Positions 41,855 to 51,163 of a stretch of DNA of 64,000 nucleotides are shown here, in pieces; within the stretch, counting starts at the first letter, position 1; every line of letters begins with the position of its first letter. A program made the translations under genes and the position numbers. The DNA comes from Arcobacter sp. F155 (GTDB taxonomy: Bacteria > Campylobacterota > Campylobacteria > Campylobacterales > Arcobacteraceae), in contig NZ_PDJU01000001.1 in assembly GCF_004116455.1 (NCBI RefSeq), positions 372,001 through 436,000 on the forward strand, written 5' to 3'. The notes under the pieces were generated by a model. That model saw only the letters and a list, made by a program, of their open reading frames with translations. It was not told where the DNA came from and did no database searches.

Positions 41855-43075
41855 TTAGTTTAACTCATTTAATAATAATATATCTACAGTGTTACCTTGT
41901 TTTAAATCTTTTCCATCTTCTTTTTGGATTAAAAGAGCAGGAGAACCTAGCATATTTGTCAAAATAGCACTTGTACCTTGTTTTTTACCATCAAAGTTAA
42001 TTTTATACTTCTCATCTTCATAAAATACATTACAAGCAGTAAATATAGTTTTTGGCATTTTATGTGGGAAGTCTTGAGTTATTTCTGCTTTTACAATAGG
42101 AAGCTCTTTTTGAGAGTTCTCAAACTTATATATCATAGGTAAAAGATATAAAATAGCACATACAGTAGAAGAGTAAGCAAAACCAGGTAAAGAGATAACT
42201 AACTTCTTATCTTTCTTTGCAACTAAAATATGCATACCAGGTTTAATTTTAACACCATGAAATAATACTTCTGCTCCAAGCTTCTCTTTTACTACATCTT
42301 GAACAAAATCATAATCACCAACAGATACTCCACCAGTAGTTACAACAATATCAGCTTTTTCTAAAGCAGACTCTAGTAATTCTGTAATTGAATCCATATC
42401 ATCTTTTACAACACCCATTTGAATTGTTTGAGCTCCTGCTGTTTTAGCTAAGGCTTCTACAGTAAGATGATTTGAACTTCTTATTTGTGCATCATTAGTT
42501 TGTTCTTCTCCTAAATCAAGAATTTCACTTCCTGTACTTGCAATTGCAACTATAGGTTTAGCATATACTTCTACTTGTGATATATTTAATGATGCTAAAA
42601 CACCAATTTCAGCAAAACCGATTTTTGTTCCTTTTTTAATAAGGACTTCATCTTTCTTATAATTCTCTCCAATATCTCTAACTGCAAATTTAAAAGGTAC
42701 TTCCTTATTAATAATAATTTCATTACCTTCTACTGTCACGTTTTCAATCGGTATTAAAGTATCACTTCCTTCAGGCATAAGTGAGCCAGTAAATGTCTTA
42801 ATACATACTCCAGATGTCACAGAAGATTCTACTACTTCTCCAGCTGGATTTTTATCTATAATAGTTAATTTTTTTAGGTTTTGGTCATTTGCAATAATCG
42901 CATAACCATCCATACCTGAAGTTTTGTATTTTGGTGAATGCTCATTCGCTATAATGTCCGTAGCTAGCGTTCTTCCGATAGAATTCGTTAAAAAAAGCTT
43001 TTCCTTAGTTCTACCTTTAAAATCTATACTAGATAGGATGCTTAAAGACTCGTCATAATTAATAAAATTTCTCAT
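41855..43075 (-). CDS. moeA: Molybdopterin molybdotransferase (MoeA)
   Basis: This 406-residue enzyme inserts molybdate into adenylylated molybdopterin. I start it at the ATG giving MRNFINYDESLSIL, which follows GGAG at six bases; an in-frame upstream ATG is not needed. Diagnostic sequences are SPKYKTSGMDGYAI, FTGSLMPEGSDTLIP, IASTGSEILDLGE, VTTGGVSVGDYDFV and SLPGFAYSSTV. It is divergent from soxC, a molybdenum enzyme, and could supply its cofactor. Confidence 0.95.
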   Translation of the reverse strand: MRNFINYDESLSILSSIDFKGRTKEKLFLTNSIGRTLATDIIANEHSPKYKTSGMDGYAIIANDQNLKKLTIIDKNPAGEVVESSVTSGVCIKTFTGSLMPEGSDTLIPIENVTVEGNEIIINKEVPFKFAVRDIGENYKKDEVLIKKGTKIGFAEIGVLASLNISQVEVYAKPIVAIASTGSEILDLGEEQTNDAQIRSSNHLTVEALAKTAGAQTIQMGVVKDDMDSITELLESALEKADIVVTTGGVSVGDYDFVQDVVKEKLGAEVLFHGVKIKPGMHILVAKKDKKLVISLPGFAYSSTVCAILYLLPMIYKFENSQKELPIVKAEITQDFPHKMPKTIFTACNVFYEDEKYKINFDGKKQGTSAILTNMLGSPALLIQKEDGKDLKQGNTVDILLLNELN

Positions 43076-43436
43076 ATTTATCTCCATATTTTTAAAGAAG
43101 AATAGTATCATATAGTAGATAAAAAAGTAACTTTTAGTAAATTATTGAGTATTTTTGTAAGGTTTAAGTAGCATAAGTATAGCAAATAATACAAACTTGT
43201 TACGAAATCACATAAAATTATAAATTTATTCAAAAAATAATTGACTTACGTCAAAAATATGGCAATAATTTACCATAGTTATATAACATTTACTTATATA
43301 ATTGGGCGTTATGTTACATATAAGAAAAAGTTAATTTACTTATTATAAGAAGAAATTGACTTAAAATAATATTAATTGTCATTTGTGCTTAATTTTATGT
43401 TATTATATGTGTGTAGCTAATTTTCAAGGAGGAACG
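43076..43436. promoter_or_regulatory. Divergent promoter region between moeA and soxC
   Basis: This 361-base AT-rich region contains no gene I can support. TTGACTTACGTCAA (43241-43254) is an FNR/CRP-like palindrome, TTGAC-N4-GTCAA. A pair TAACAT (near 43286) / ATGTTA (near 43310) forms another weak inverted repeat. soxC is preceded by AAGGAGG at 43427. The rest shows no other clear feature. Confidence 0.5.
43241..43254. promoter_or_regulatory. CRP/FNR-like binding palindrome
   Basis: TTGACTTACGTCAA has the TTGAN6TCAA geometry of CRP/FNR family sites. It is 196 bases before soxC and 166 before moeA, so either could be controlled. Confidence 0.4.
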
Positions 43437-44771
43437 ATGACGAAGTCAAGTAAAAATTCTGAAAAATCACTTGAAAAAGTTTCTGAAAAGAAACTAAGCA
43501 GAAGAGATTTTTTTAGAAAAACTGCAGTTTATTCAGCTGGTGCAATAGCTGCGGCGAATGTTTTGTCTCCCGTAAAGCTTAAAGCTGATGATACAGCTAT
43601 TGTAAATGAAGCTGAATGGGGAACAAAGCTTGGTGATATGGTTACTAAAAACTTATATGGAGTACCTTCACCTTATGAACACAACGTTATTAGAAGAACA
43701 ACAGACCTTTTATCTTCAGGTGATATGTATGCTTCTGTTTCAATGTGTCCTATTCATGAGTTACAAGGTATTATAACTCCAAATGGTCTATTCTTTACTA
43801 GAAATCACGGTGGTACAGCTCATGTTGACCCTGAGAAATTTAGACTTATGATTCATGGAAAAGTTAAAAAAGAAGTTGTTTTAACTTTAGATGAATTAAA
43901 AAAATATCCAAGTGAAAGTAGAATTCACTTCATTGAGTGTCCTGCAAATGGTTCAACTGGATGGAGAGGACCTCAATTTAATAATCTTCAATTTATGAAG
44001 GGTATGATGAGTTCTGCTGAATGGACAGGAGTAATGCTTAAAACTGTACTTGAAGATATCGGTCTTGAAGATGATGCAGTATGGATGCTAGCAGAAGGTA
44101 GTGATAATGCTGGAAATCCAAGAACTATTCCTGTTGAAAAAGCTTTAGACGATGCTATGTTAGTTTGGGCTCAAAATGGTGAAGCTCTTAGACCTGAACA
44201 AGGTTATCCTTTAAGACTTCTTGTTCCAGGTTGGGAAGGAAACTTAAATACTAAATGGTTAAAAAGATTAGAGTTCTCTGACAAACCATGGCATGCAAAA
44301 GAAGAAACTTCTAAATATACTATGCTTCAAAAGAATGGTAAGGCAATCAGATATTTCTGGCCGAATGAAGTTAACTCTGTGATTACATCTCCATGTCCAG
44401 AAAAACCTTGGACAAATCTTAAAAAAGGTGACATGATTGAAATCGAAGGTCTTGCTTGGTCAGGGCACGGTACAATCAAAAATGTTGATATCTCTTTTGA
44501 TGGTGGAGACAATTGGGTAGAAGCTAACCTTAAAGGCTTAGTATTACCAAAATCATGGACTAGATTCTCTTATATTATGAAATGGGAAGGTAAACCTTTA
44601 TTACTTTCTAGTAGAGCTGTAGATGATACAGGTAACGTTCAACCAACAATTGATCAAGAAACTTCAGCAGTTGGTGTTGAATCTGTTTATCACAGAAATG
44701 CAATTGTAACTTGGGAAGTTAAAGCAAATGGGGAGGTTAATAATGTTCACATTAGAAAACACAATGCTTAA
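43437..44771 (+). CDS. soxC: Sulfane dehydrogenase molybdopterin subunit SoxC
   Basis: This 444-residue periplasmic molybdenum enzyme of the sulfite-oxidase family has a Tat signal SRRDFF at residues 21-26 (long polar n-region). The molybdenum-liganding cysteine is C168 in HFIECPANGSTGWRG. The start is placed at the ATG after AAGGAGG at 43427; a longer in-frame reading is ignored. SoxC with SoxD oxidises the sulfane sulfur bound to SoxYZ. The gene is first of the sox operon and overlaps the soxD start. Confidence 0.95.
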   Translation: MTKSSKNSEKSLEKVSEKKLSRRDFFRKTAVYSAGAIAAANVLSPVKLKADDTAIVNEAEWGTKLGDMVTKNLYGVPSPYEHNVIRRTTDLLSSGDMYASVSMCPIHELQGIITPNGLFFTRNHGGTAHVDPEKFRLMIHGKVKKEVVLTLDELKKYPSESRIHFIECPANGSTGWRGPQFNNLQFMKGMMSSAEWTGVMLKTVLEDIGLEDDAVWMLAEGSDNAGNPRTIPVEKALDDAMLVWAQNGEALRPEQGYPLRLLVPGWEGNLNTKWLKRLEFSDKPWHAKEETSKYTMLQKNGKAIRYFWPNEVNSVITSPCPEKPWTNLKKGDMIEIEGLAWSGHGTIKNVDISFDGGDNWVEANLKGLVLPKSWTRFSYIMKWEGKPLLLSSRAVDDTGNVQPTIDQETSAVGVESVYHRNAIVTWEVKANGEVNNVHIRKHNA

Positions 44772-45942
44772 GAAATCTTTATTAGCTGCAAGCGTTGTAA
44801 CAGTAGGTTTATTAATCTCAGGTTGTACTTCAAGCGGAGACCTTGAAAGAGCAGTTGACGGTGCAGTAAAATATGAAGTAAAAGATGGTAAATACACACA
44901 ATACCATGTAAATACTCAAGGTATTAAAAAGTTTAACTTTGGTAGAGAAGCTACTCCTACTGAAATTGCAGCTTGGGATAAAGATGCAATGCCAGATGGT
45001 ACTGGACTACCAAAATATGATATGAAACATGGAAAAGTTGTTTTAGATGAAGATGGAAACCCTAAAAAAGCAGAAGGTTCTGTAGAGTGGGGTAACGAAC
45101 TTTATGATTCACAATGTGCTATGTGTCATGGAGAGTTTGGAATTGGTGGAAAAGGTTACCCTGCATTATCAGCAGGTAGTGCTTCTACAGAAACATTAAC
45201 TAATCAGTTATTAAATCCAGCAGATAAAGAGCCTGGAATGGAACCTCCAACAAAAGTAATTGGAACATATTGGCCATATGCAAGTACACTTTTCTGGTAT
45301 ATTCAAGATGCTATGCCTTTCCCTCATCCAAAATCATTATCAAATAGTGAAACATATGCTTTAGTTGGATATTTACTAATGGAAAATGGTGTTGAAATTG
45401 ATGGTGAAGAGCTAGATGAAGAGTATGTTCTTGACAGAGAAAAATTCTTAAAAATCAAGATGCCAAATGAAGATGGATTCTATCCAAAAGTTGATACACC
45501 TGAAGATCCTAAGCAAGGTGTAAGAAACATGAAAGCATACTTAAGTAACCCTAAAAATTATGGTACGGGTGAAAGATGTATGACAGATTGTGTTAAGGGT
45601 GAAGTGCCTGTTCTTAGAATTAAGAACGAGTTAAATGACTTTAATCCTCCAGCTTCTACAGAAAGATCATGGAAGGTTCAAAGCTCAGATTCAGCTGCAA
45701 ACTCAAAAGCTGCAAGTACATATGAAACATATTGTGCTGCTTGTCACGCAAATGAAGCAATAGGTGCTCCAGTGTTAGGTGATAAAGAGGCTTGGTCTGC
45801 TATTGCTGCTAAAGGAATGGATGTAGTTTATGCTAATGCAATAAATGGTATAAATGCAATGCCTCCTAAAGGTGGAGCAATGGATATTTCAGATGAAGAG
45901 TTTAAGGAAGTAGTTGATTATATGATTAACTCTAGTAAATAA
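44743..45942 (+). CDS. soxD: SoxD, diheme cytochrome c subunit of the sulfane dehydrogenase, lipoprotein form
   Basis: This 399-residue protein contains two heme sites, CAMCH at 125-129 and CAACH at 331-335, with likely methionine ligands (NAMPPKGG near 371). Its start is the ATG six bases after GGAGG at 44732, inside soxC. The N-terminus has a lipobox LLISGC (C28), so the protein is probably anchored to a membrane rather than free in the periplasm. It accepts electrons from SoxC. An alternative start at residue 8 (MLKK) would still leave the lipobox. Confidence 0.92.
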   Translation: MFTLENTMLKKSLLAASVVTVGLLISGCTSSGDLERAVDGAVKYEVKDGKYTQYHVNTQGIKKFNFGREATPTEIAAWDKDAMPDGTGLPKYDMKHGKVVLDEDGNPKKAEGSVEWGNELYDSQCAMCHGEFGIGGKGYPALSAGSASTETLTNQLLNPADKEPGMEPPTKVIGTYWPYASTLFWYIQDAMPFPHPKSLSNSETYALVGYLLMENGVEIDGEELDEEYVLDREKFLKIKMPNEDGFYPKVDTPEDPKQGVRNMKAYLSNPKNYGTGERCMTDCVKGEVPVLRIKNELNDFNPPASTERSWKVQSSDSAANSKAASTYETYCAACHANEAIGAPVLGDKEAWSAIAAKGMDVVYANAINGINAMPPKGGAMDISDEEFKEVVDYMINSSK

Positions 45943-45953
45943 AGGAGAAAGCA

Positions 45954-46310
45954 ATGAAATTAATCAAAAAGTTACTTGTAGCTTCGGCTATTTGTGGATT
46001 ATCTTTTTCTAGTTCTTTTGCAGATGCAGAACTAGTAAAAAAAGGTGAGAAAGTTTTTAATACTAAAAATTTAGGTAATTGTTTAGCATGTCATGCTGTA
46101 AATGGAAAAGCTATTGATGGACCAGGAAGTATGGGACCAGAATTAAGTGGTTTACAGTATTGGCCAGAAGATACACTTTATGATATTGTTTACAATATTT
46201 ATGAAGCTAAAGGTATTACAAATACATCAATGCCAGCATTTGGTAAAGCTGGTTGGTTAAGTGATGATCAAATCAAAGCTGTAGTAGCTTATTTAAAAAC
46301 AATTAAATAA
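45954..46310 (+). CDS. soxX: SoxX, monoheme cytochrome c
   Basis: This 118-residue periplasmic cytochrome has a signal peptide of about 23 residues (ends SSFADA), heme motif CLACH at 43-47 and methionine ligand M93 in NTSMPAFG. GPGSMGPELSGLQYW after the heme is typical of SoxX. With SoxA it forms the thiosulfate-binding SoxAX complex that links substrate to SoxYZ. It lies eleven bases after soxD. Confidence 0.95.
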   Translation: MKLIKKLLVASAICGLSFSSSFADAELVKKGEKVFNTKNLGNCLACHAVNGKAIDGPGSMGPELSGLQYWPEDTLYDIVYNIYEAKGITNTSMPAFGKAGWLSDDQIKAVVAYLKTIK

Positions 46311-46324
46311 TTATAAAAGGATAG

Positions 46325-46780
46325 ATGATGATAAATAGAAGAAATTTTTTAGGTTTAGGTTTAGGTGCATTAGCAGTATCAATGGCTCCTTCTACGTTAA
46401 GTGCTATTGATTTTAGAAAAGATAAGCCAAAGGCTTGGACTGCAACTAAAGTAGATGCAGCAATCCAAGAAATCTTTGGAACTACTAAAATGACTAAAGG
46501 TAAAGTTAAATTAAAAGCTCCAGATATCGCTGAAAATGGTGCAGTTATTCCTGTAACAGTTTCATCTAAATTAGCTGGTTCAAAAGTAGCAATTCTACAA
46601 GATGCTAACCCAGAAACTTTAGTTGCTGTATTTACAGTACCAGAAGGTGGAATCATTGACTATTCTGTAAGAATCAAAATGGCTAAAACTGGTAACGTAA
46701 CAGCAATCGTTGAAGAGAATGGAAAATTATATTCTGATGCTAAAGAAGTTAAAGTAACAATTGGTGGTTGTGGTGGTTGA
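46325..46780 (+). CDS. soxY: SoxY, sulfur-carrier subunit
   Basis: This 151-residue protein has a Tat signal (NRRNFLG at 4-10) and ends in Gly-Gly-Cys-Gly-Gly, where C149 is the swinging-arm residue that carries the sulfur intermediates. The core has the Ig-like fold of SoxY (VIPVTVSSKLAGSKVAIL). The start could be either of two adjacent ATGs; the first is used. It pairs with SoxZ, which is encoded 69 bases downstream. Confidence 0.97.
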   Translation: MMINRRNFLGLGLGALAVSMAPSTLSAIDFRKDKPKAWTATKVDAAIQEIFGTTKMTKGKVKLKAPDIAENGAVIPVTVSSKLAGSKVAILQDANPETLVAVFTVPEGGIIDYSVRIKMAKTGNVTAIVEENGKLYSDAKEVKVTIGGCGG

Positions 46781-46849
46781 TTTAGTTCAACTAACTTTAT
46801 AAAGAAATAAAATTTTAAAAAATAAAAAGATATATAAAAGGAATTTATA

Positions 46850-47167
46850 ATGGCTAAAAAAACTAGAATCAAAGCTAAATTAAAAAAAGGTGTAGTAACT
46901 GTTAAAGCTCTTGCTAACCACGCAAACCTAAGTTACCAAGAAGCAGAGAGAGCAAAAAAAGAAGCTAACTTCATTACATATGTAGTAGCAAAAGTTAACG
47001 ATAAAATTGTTTATGAAGTATCAACAAGTCAATTCTTATCAAAAAACCCTTATATGAAATTTAAATTCAATGCAGATGCAGTTGGAGCTAAAAAAGGTGA
47101 TAAATTAGTGTTTACTTGGGTTGACCTAAAAGGTAACACAAGAGAAGATTCAAAGAAAATTAAATAA
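46850..47167 (+). CDS. soxZ: SoxZ, partner of SoxY
   Basis: This 105-residue Ig-like protein has no signal peptide of its own and is presumably exported together with SoxY through Tat. Typical SoxZ segments are YVVAKVNDKIVYEVSTSQFLSKNPYMKFKF and GDKLVFTWVDLKGN. An AAGGAATTT site precedes the ATG. A strong hairpin follows at 47167-47192, before soxA. Confidence 0.96.
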   Translation: MAKKTRIKAKLKKGVVTVKALANHANLSYQEAERAKKEANFITYVVAKVNDKIVYEVSTSQFLSKNPYMKFKFNADAVGAKKGDKLVFTWVDLKGNTREDSKKIK

Positions 47168-47192
47168 TTAATCACTCTTTTGAGTGATTAAT
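47167..47192 (+). other. Stable hairpin between soxZ and soxA
   Basis: ATTAATCACTC (47167-47177) pairs perfectly with GAGTGATTAAT (47182-47192) around a TTTT loop. There is no T run, so it is unlikely to terminate; it may protect or process the upstream mRNA. Confidence 0.55.
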
Positions 47193-47209
47193 CTTATAAG
47201 GAGATATGT

Positions 47210-48148
47210 ATGTTATTAAAAATTGCTAAAACGACTGCATTAGCTGCTCTTACTGTATGTACTTTAAATGCTGCAGACTTTAATGCACAAGCTGAAAAAG
47301 ATAGACTTGCTTTAATTGATTATTTTGAAGCAAAGTTTGAAAACCCAGAGAAAAATAGAGGTACTTTTTTCCCTTATTCTACTGATGATGAGTTAAAAAA
47401 CAACATTATTAGTGGACTTAAGCATGAAGATTTTGCTATTGGAAATTATGCTTTCTCTAAAAATGGAAAAGTGTCATATGAAGAAATCAATGAATTCCCT
47501 CCATATGAAGAGTTTATCGAAAATGGTGAAGCTTTATATGAGAAGAAATTTGCAAATGGAAATTCACTTGCAACATGTTTCCCAGACCCAGTAGAAGCAG
47601 GTTCAAAATATCCTTACTTTGATGAGGAAAGAAAAGAAGTTATGACATTAACTGTAGCTATTAATGAGTGTAGAACTGATAATGGTGAAAAGAAATGGAA
47701 TACTAAAAAAGGAAACATGGCTCACGTTCAAGCATTCTTTGTTTCTTCTGCTAAAGAAGAAGAGAAAGTTGTAAATACTAAGATTGAAAGTGCTGATGCA
47801 GCTGCTGCTTATGAAAGAGGAAAAGAGTATTACTATAGCCAAAAAGGTTATTTAAAACTTAACTGTGCTGAGTGTCACGTACAAGGTGCAGCACTAAGAG
47901 TTAGAAATGAGTCTTTATCTCAATTATTAGGACAAACTACTCATTTCCCAGTTTATAGATTAAAATGGGGAGCTAAAAGCCCTAACAATGATGGTTTAGG
48001 TACTTTAGAAAGAAGAATGAGTGGATGTGTAAAAGACCAAGGTCAAGTTCCACCAAAAGCTGAAGATAAAGAGATGAGAGAACTTTTATTCTTTATGTCT
48101 TATATGAGTAATGGACTTAAAATTGATGGTCCAGATATTAGAAAATAA
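47210..48148 (+). CDS. soxA: SoxA, thiosulfate-binding cytochrome c
   Basis: This 312-residue periplasmic protein has a signal peptide (about 22 residues), one heme site CAECH at 219-223 and the active-site cysteine C273 in RRMSGCVKD. In place of the N-terminal second heme found in some SoxA, only isolated cysteines are present (C123, C154), which may form a disulfide. It is thus the monoheme type. With SoxX it forms the SoxAX complex. It follows the soxZ hairpin with a good AAGGAG site. Confidence 0.94.
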   Translation: MLLKIAKTTALAALTVCTLNAADFNAQAEKDRLALIDYFEAKFENPEKNRGTFFPYSTDDELKNNIISGLKHEDFAIGNYAFSKNGKVSYEEINEFPPYEEFIENGEALYEKKFANGNSLATCFPDPVEAGSKYPYFDEERKEVMTLTVAINECRTDNGEKKWNTKKGNMAHVQAFFVSSAKEEEKVVNTKIESADAAAAYERGKEYYYSQKGYLKLNCAECHVQGAALRVRNESLSQLLGQTTHFPVYRLKWGAKSPNNDGLGTLERRMSGCVKDQGQVPPKAEDKEMRELLFFMSYMSNGLKIDGPDIRK

Positions 48149-48155
48149 GTAGGAG

Positions 48156-48599
48156 ATGGTTATGAGAAAATTATTATTAAATTTATCAATTGCAGCAACT
48201 ACAGCTTTAGTTTTTACAGCTTGTACAGGGAATGCACCAACTCCTCAAAGTGCGGCAAAAGTTGATGAGAAAGCTCTTTGTAGCGTTGAGAAAAATGGTA
48301 TTGAGCAAGTTTTAGCTACGGCAAAAGTTTATAACGAAGCAGCTAAAGCAAACAAATTAGAATTTAGAAGATTAAGTGTTAATAACTCTGATTTAATTAT
48401 CGCTGTAGAAGAAGGTATTAAATCTGGGGCTAAAGAAGTTAATCCTAAAACTTTTAAAGGTAAAAAATCAAAAACTGTTTTACCAATAGAGTTTGCAGCA
48501 ACAAGAGCTTGTAAATTTGGTATTGCAGCTTTAAGTCAAGCACACGAAGCTAAATCTACTTGGAGACTGGCTGTTCCAGGTGATGGTTTCAAATACTAA
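48156..48599 (+). CDS. Sox-associated lipoprotein (SoxK-like position)
   Basis: This 147-residue protein has a lipobox FTACTG (C23) and no domain I recognise by motif. It contains two later cysteines (C42, C127) and a C-terminal AATRACKFGIAALSQAHEAKSTWRLAVPGDGF. It follows soxA by seven bases. In other sox operons a small SoxAX-binding protein (SoxK/SAXB) occupies this site; that is a weak suggestion. A terminator follows. Confidence 0.65.
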   Translation: MVMRKLLLNLSIAATTALVFTACTGNAPTPQSAAKVDEKALCSVEKNGIEQVLATAKVYNEAAKANKLEFRRLSVNNSDLIIAVEEGIKSGAKEVNPKTFKGKKSKTVLPIEFAATRACKFGIAALSQAHEAKSTWRLAVPGDGFKY

Positions 48600-48628
48600 T
48601 TAATTAAATAATTAGACACAATTTAAAA

Positions 48629-48656
48629 AGTCAAGGATAACACCTTGGCTTTTTTT
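48629..48656 (+). terminator. Intrinsic terminator after the sox lipoprotein gene
   Basis: AGTCAAGG (48629-48636), loop ATAACA and CCTTGGCT (48643-48650) are followed by a T run. It splits the sox locus into two transcription blocks. Confidence 0.75.
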
Positions 48657-48687
48657 CTTTAAGATTAAAAAAAGGCTAGGAGAAGAG

Positions 48688-49335
48688 ATGACAATTTTAA
48701 AAAAACTATTAGCAACTTCTGCTATTTTTGCAGTATGTTCAACATCAGCAATGGCTGAAGGGAACTCAAAATTTGTTCCTATTTCAAAGGGTGTTAAATC
48801 AATTGAAATGAATTTAAATGGCGAAAAGTTTACTTTAATGAGAAACCAAAATGCTGGAAATATTATTTCAGAACTTTATAATACAACAAATAGAGGTGCG
48901 CCTCAACCTATGGTTATTGCAAAAGGTGTAGAAACAGTAGGTGAATTAGAGTTTATTGAATACATGAAGAAAGCTCAAAATGATAAGTCTATTGCAATTA
49001 TTGATTCAAGAAAGCCAGGATGGAATGCAAAACTAAGAATTCCAGGTTCAATTAATGTTCCATTTACAAATTTTAACGAAAAAGATACTGCTATTGAGTG
49101 GATGGAAGATGAAATGGGTGTTGTTGACAATAATGGTAAATTAGATTTTTCAAACGCTAAAACAATTGTTTTATATTGTAATGGTTATTGGTGTGGACAA
49201 ACACCAGCAATGGTTAAAAGAGCAAAATATTCACTTTTAAGCATGGGATATCCTGCTGAAAAAATCAAATACTACAGAGGTGGAATGCAAGCATGGACTT
49301 CATTAGGTTTCACTGTAGTTGGAAGTGGAAAATAG
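48688..49335 (+). CDS. Secreted rhodanese-domain protein in the sox cluster (paralog 1)
   Basis: This 215-residue protein has a signal peptide of about 23 residues (ends SAMAEG) and a rhodanese-like domain: IIDSRKPGWNAKLRIPGSINVPF and the sulfur-loop region VLYCNGYWCGQTPAM. The loop has two cysteines, C-N-G-Y-W-C, and it ends with YYRGGMQAW. It probably moves sulfane sulfur in the periplasm. The second copy at 55969 shares the CNGxWCxQ loop. It starts after AGGAGAAGAG. Confidence 0.9.
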   Translation: MTILKKLLATSAIFAVCSTSAMAEGNSKFVPISKGVKSIEMNLNGEKFTLMRNQNAGNIISELYNTTNRGAPQPMVIAKGVETVGELEFIEYMKKAQNDKSIAIIDSRKPGWNAKLRIPGSINVPFTNFNEKDTAIEWMEDEMGVVDNNGKLDFSNAKTIVLYCNGYWCGQTPAMVKRAKYSLLSMGYPAEKIKYYRGGMQAWTSLGFTVVGSGK

Positions 49336-49372
49336 TTTAAGACCTTGTCAAAAATTAAAAGAGGATTTATAA

Positions 49373-51148
49373 ATGAGTAAATTAAGTAGAAGAGAGTTTG
49401 TTTATATGATGGCAGTACTTGGTGCTGCTCCTGTATTTGCTAACTCTCATACAAGAATGACAAATACAAACAAAATGGAAGACTATTATAAGTTAAAGCC
49501 ATTTGGTAATGCAAGATTTATGCATATGACTGACTCTCATGCACAGTTACTTCCTGTATATTTTAGAGAGCCAAGTGTTAACTTAGGTTTCCATGGAAAC
49601 TATGGTAAGCCTCCTCATATTGTTGGAGACAGACTTTTAGATTATTATGGAATCAAAGATAATAAAAGATTAACTTATGCATACTCTTGTGTAGATTTTG
49701 AAAAACATGCAAAAGTTATGGGTAGAACTGGTGGTTTTGCTCAAATTAAAACTGTTGTTGATTATCTAAGAAAAAGTTTTGGTGAAGATAAAACTTTATT
49801 AATGGATGGTGGAGATACATGGCAAGGTAGTGCAACTGCTCTTTACACTAGAGGTAAAGATATGGTTGGTGCTATGAATTTACTTGGTGTAGATGTTGCT
49901 GTTGGTCACTGGGAGTTTACTTATAAAGCTCAAGAAGTTTTAGATAACGTAAAAGAGTTAAATGCTGAGTTCTTAGCACAAAACGTTAAAGTAAAAGAAG
50001 ATGCATTATTCAATGAAACTGAAATTGCAATGCAAGCTTATGACGAAGATACAGGTCATGCATTTAAACCATATACTATTAAAAAAATGGGTAATGCAAG
50101 AGTAGCAGTTATTGGTCAAGCTTTCCCTTATACTACTATTGCAAATCCTCAAAGATTTATTCCTGATTGGTCATTCTCAATTAATGACGAAGGAATGCAA
50201 GAGCTAGTAGATGAAGTAAGAGAAAGTGAAAAACCAGATGCAGTTATTGTTCTTTCTCACAATGGTTATGATACTGACAAAAAAATGGCAGAAGTTGTTA
50301 CTGGTATTGACTTTATTATGGGTGGACACACTCACGATGGTGTTCCAGAAGCATATCCTGTTAAAAATGAAGATGGTGTTACTTATGTTTGTAATGCTGG
50401 TTCAAATGGTAAATTCCTAAATGTACTTGATTTAGACATTCAAAATGGAAAAATCAAAGACTTCAAATTTACACTTCTTCCAATCTTCTCTGATTTAATT
50501 GATGAAGATAAGCAAATGAAAAAATATATTGAAGATGTAAGAGCTCCTTATAAAAAAGATTTAAATAGAGTAATTGCAACTACTGAACAAACACTGTTTA
50601 GAAGAGGTAACTTCAATGGTTCTTGGGACCAAATTATTTGTGATGCTTTAATGGATGTAAAAGGTGCTGATATCTCTTTATCTCCAGGATTTAGATGGGG
50701 AACATCTGTAATTCCAGGACAAGATATTACTTTTGATGATTTAATGACTCAAACAGCAATGACTTATCCAGAAACTTATGCTAGAGATATCTCTGGTAAA
50801 GATATTAAGCTTATTTTAGAAGATGTAGCAGATAACTTATTTAACGAAGATCCATTCTACCAACAAGGTGGAGATATGGTTAGAACAGGTGGTATTTCTT
50901 ATAGAATTAATCCAACTGCAAAAATGGGTGAAAGAATTTCTGACATTACACTTACTAAAAATGGACATAAACTTGAAGCTAACAAGTCTTATAAAGTTGC
51001 AGGTTGGTCTACTGTTGGTTCTAAAGCTCCAGGTGAACCAGTATGGGAAACTGTAGAGACTTACTTACAAAATGTTAAGCATATTGCAAACCTTAAAATT
51101 GATACTCCAGATATTGTTGGAATCAAAGGAAACCCTGGAATTATTTAA
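49373..51148 (+). CDS. soxB: SoxB, thiosulfohydrolase
   Basis: This 591-residue protein is of the metallophosphoesterase/5'-nucleotidase fold. It has a Tat-like signal SRREFVYMM (residues 5-13), metal-binding DSH at 54-56 (HMTDSHAQLLPVYFREPS), MDGGDTWQGSATAL, VGHWEFTY, VLSHNGYDTDK and GGHTHDGVP. SoxB removes sulfate from the SoxY cysteine-S-sulfonate. It is the marker gene for this pathway. Two tandem hairpins follow it. Confidence 0.97.
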   Translation: MSKLSRREFVYMMAVLGAAPVFANSHTRMTNTNKMEDYYKLKPFGNARFMHMTDSHAQLLPVYFREPSVNLGFHGNYGKPPHIVGDRLLDYYGIKDNKRLTYAYSCVDFEKHAKVMGRTGGFAQIKTVVDYLRKSFGEDKTLLMDGGDTWQGSATALYTRGKDMVGAMNLLGVDVAVGHWEFTYKAQEVLDNVKELNAEFLAQNVKVKEDALFNETEIAMQAYDEDTGHAFKPYTIKKMGNARVAVIGQAFPYTTIANPQRFIPDWSFSINDEGMQELVDEVRESEKPDAVIVLSHNGYDTDKKMAEVVTGIDFIMGGHTHDGVPEAYPVKNEDGVTYVCNAGSNGKFLNVLDLDIQNGKIKDFKFTLLPIFSDLIDEDKQMKKYIEDVRAPYKKDLNRVIATTEQTLFRRGNFNGSWDQIICDALMDVKGADISLSPGFRWGTSVIPGQDITFDDLMTQTAMTYPETYARDISGKDIKLILEDVADNLFNEDPFYQQGGDMVRTGGISYRINPTAKMGERISDITLTKNGHKLEANKSYKVAGWSTVGSKAPGEPVWETVETYLQNVKHIANLKIDTPDIVGIKGNPGII

Positions 51149-51163
51149 TAGTTTCAGAATGAT

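Noticed and set aside
45954-47167. A second, separate SoxYZ copy as in some Campylobacterota
   Set aside because: Only one soxYZ pair is present in the window, between soxX and soxA.
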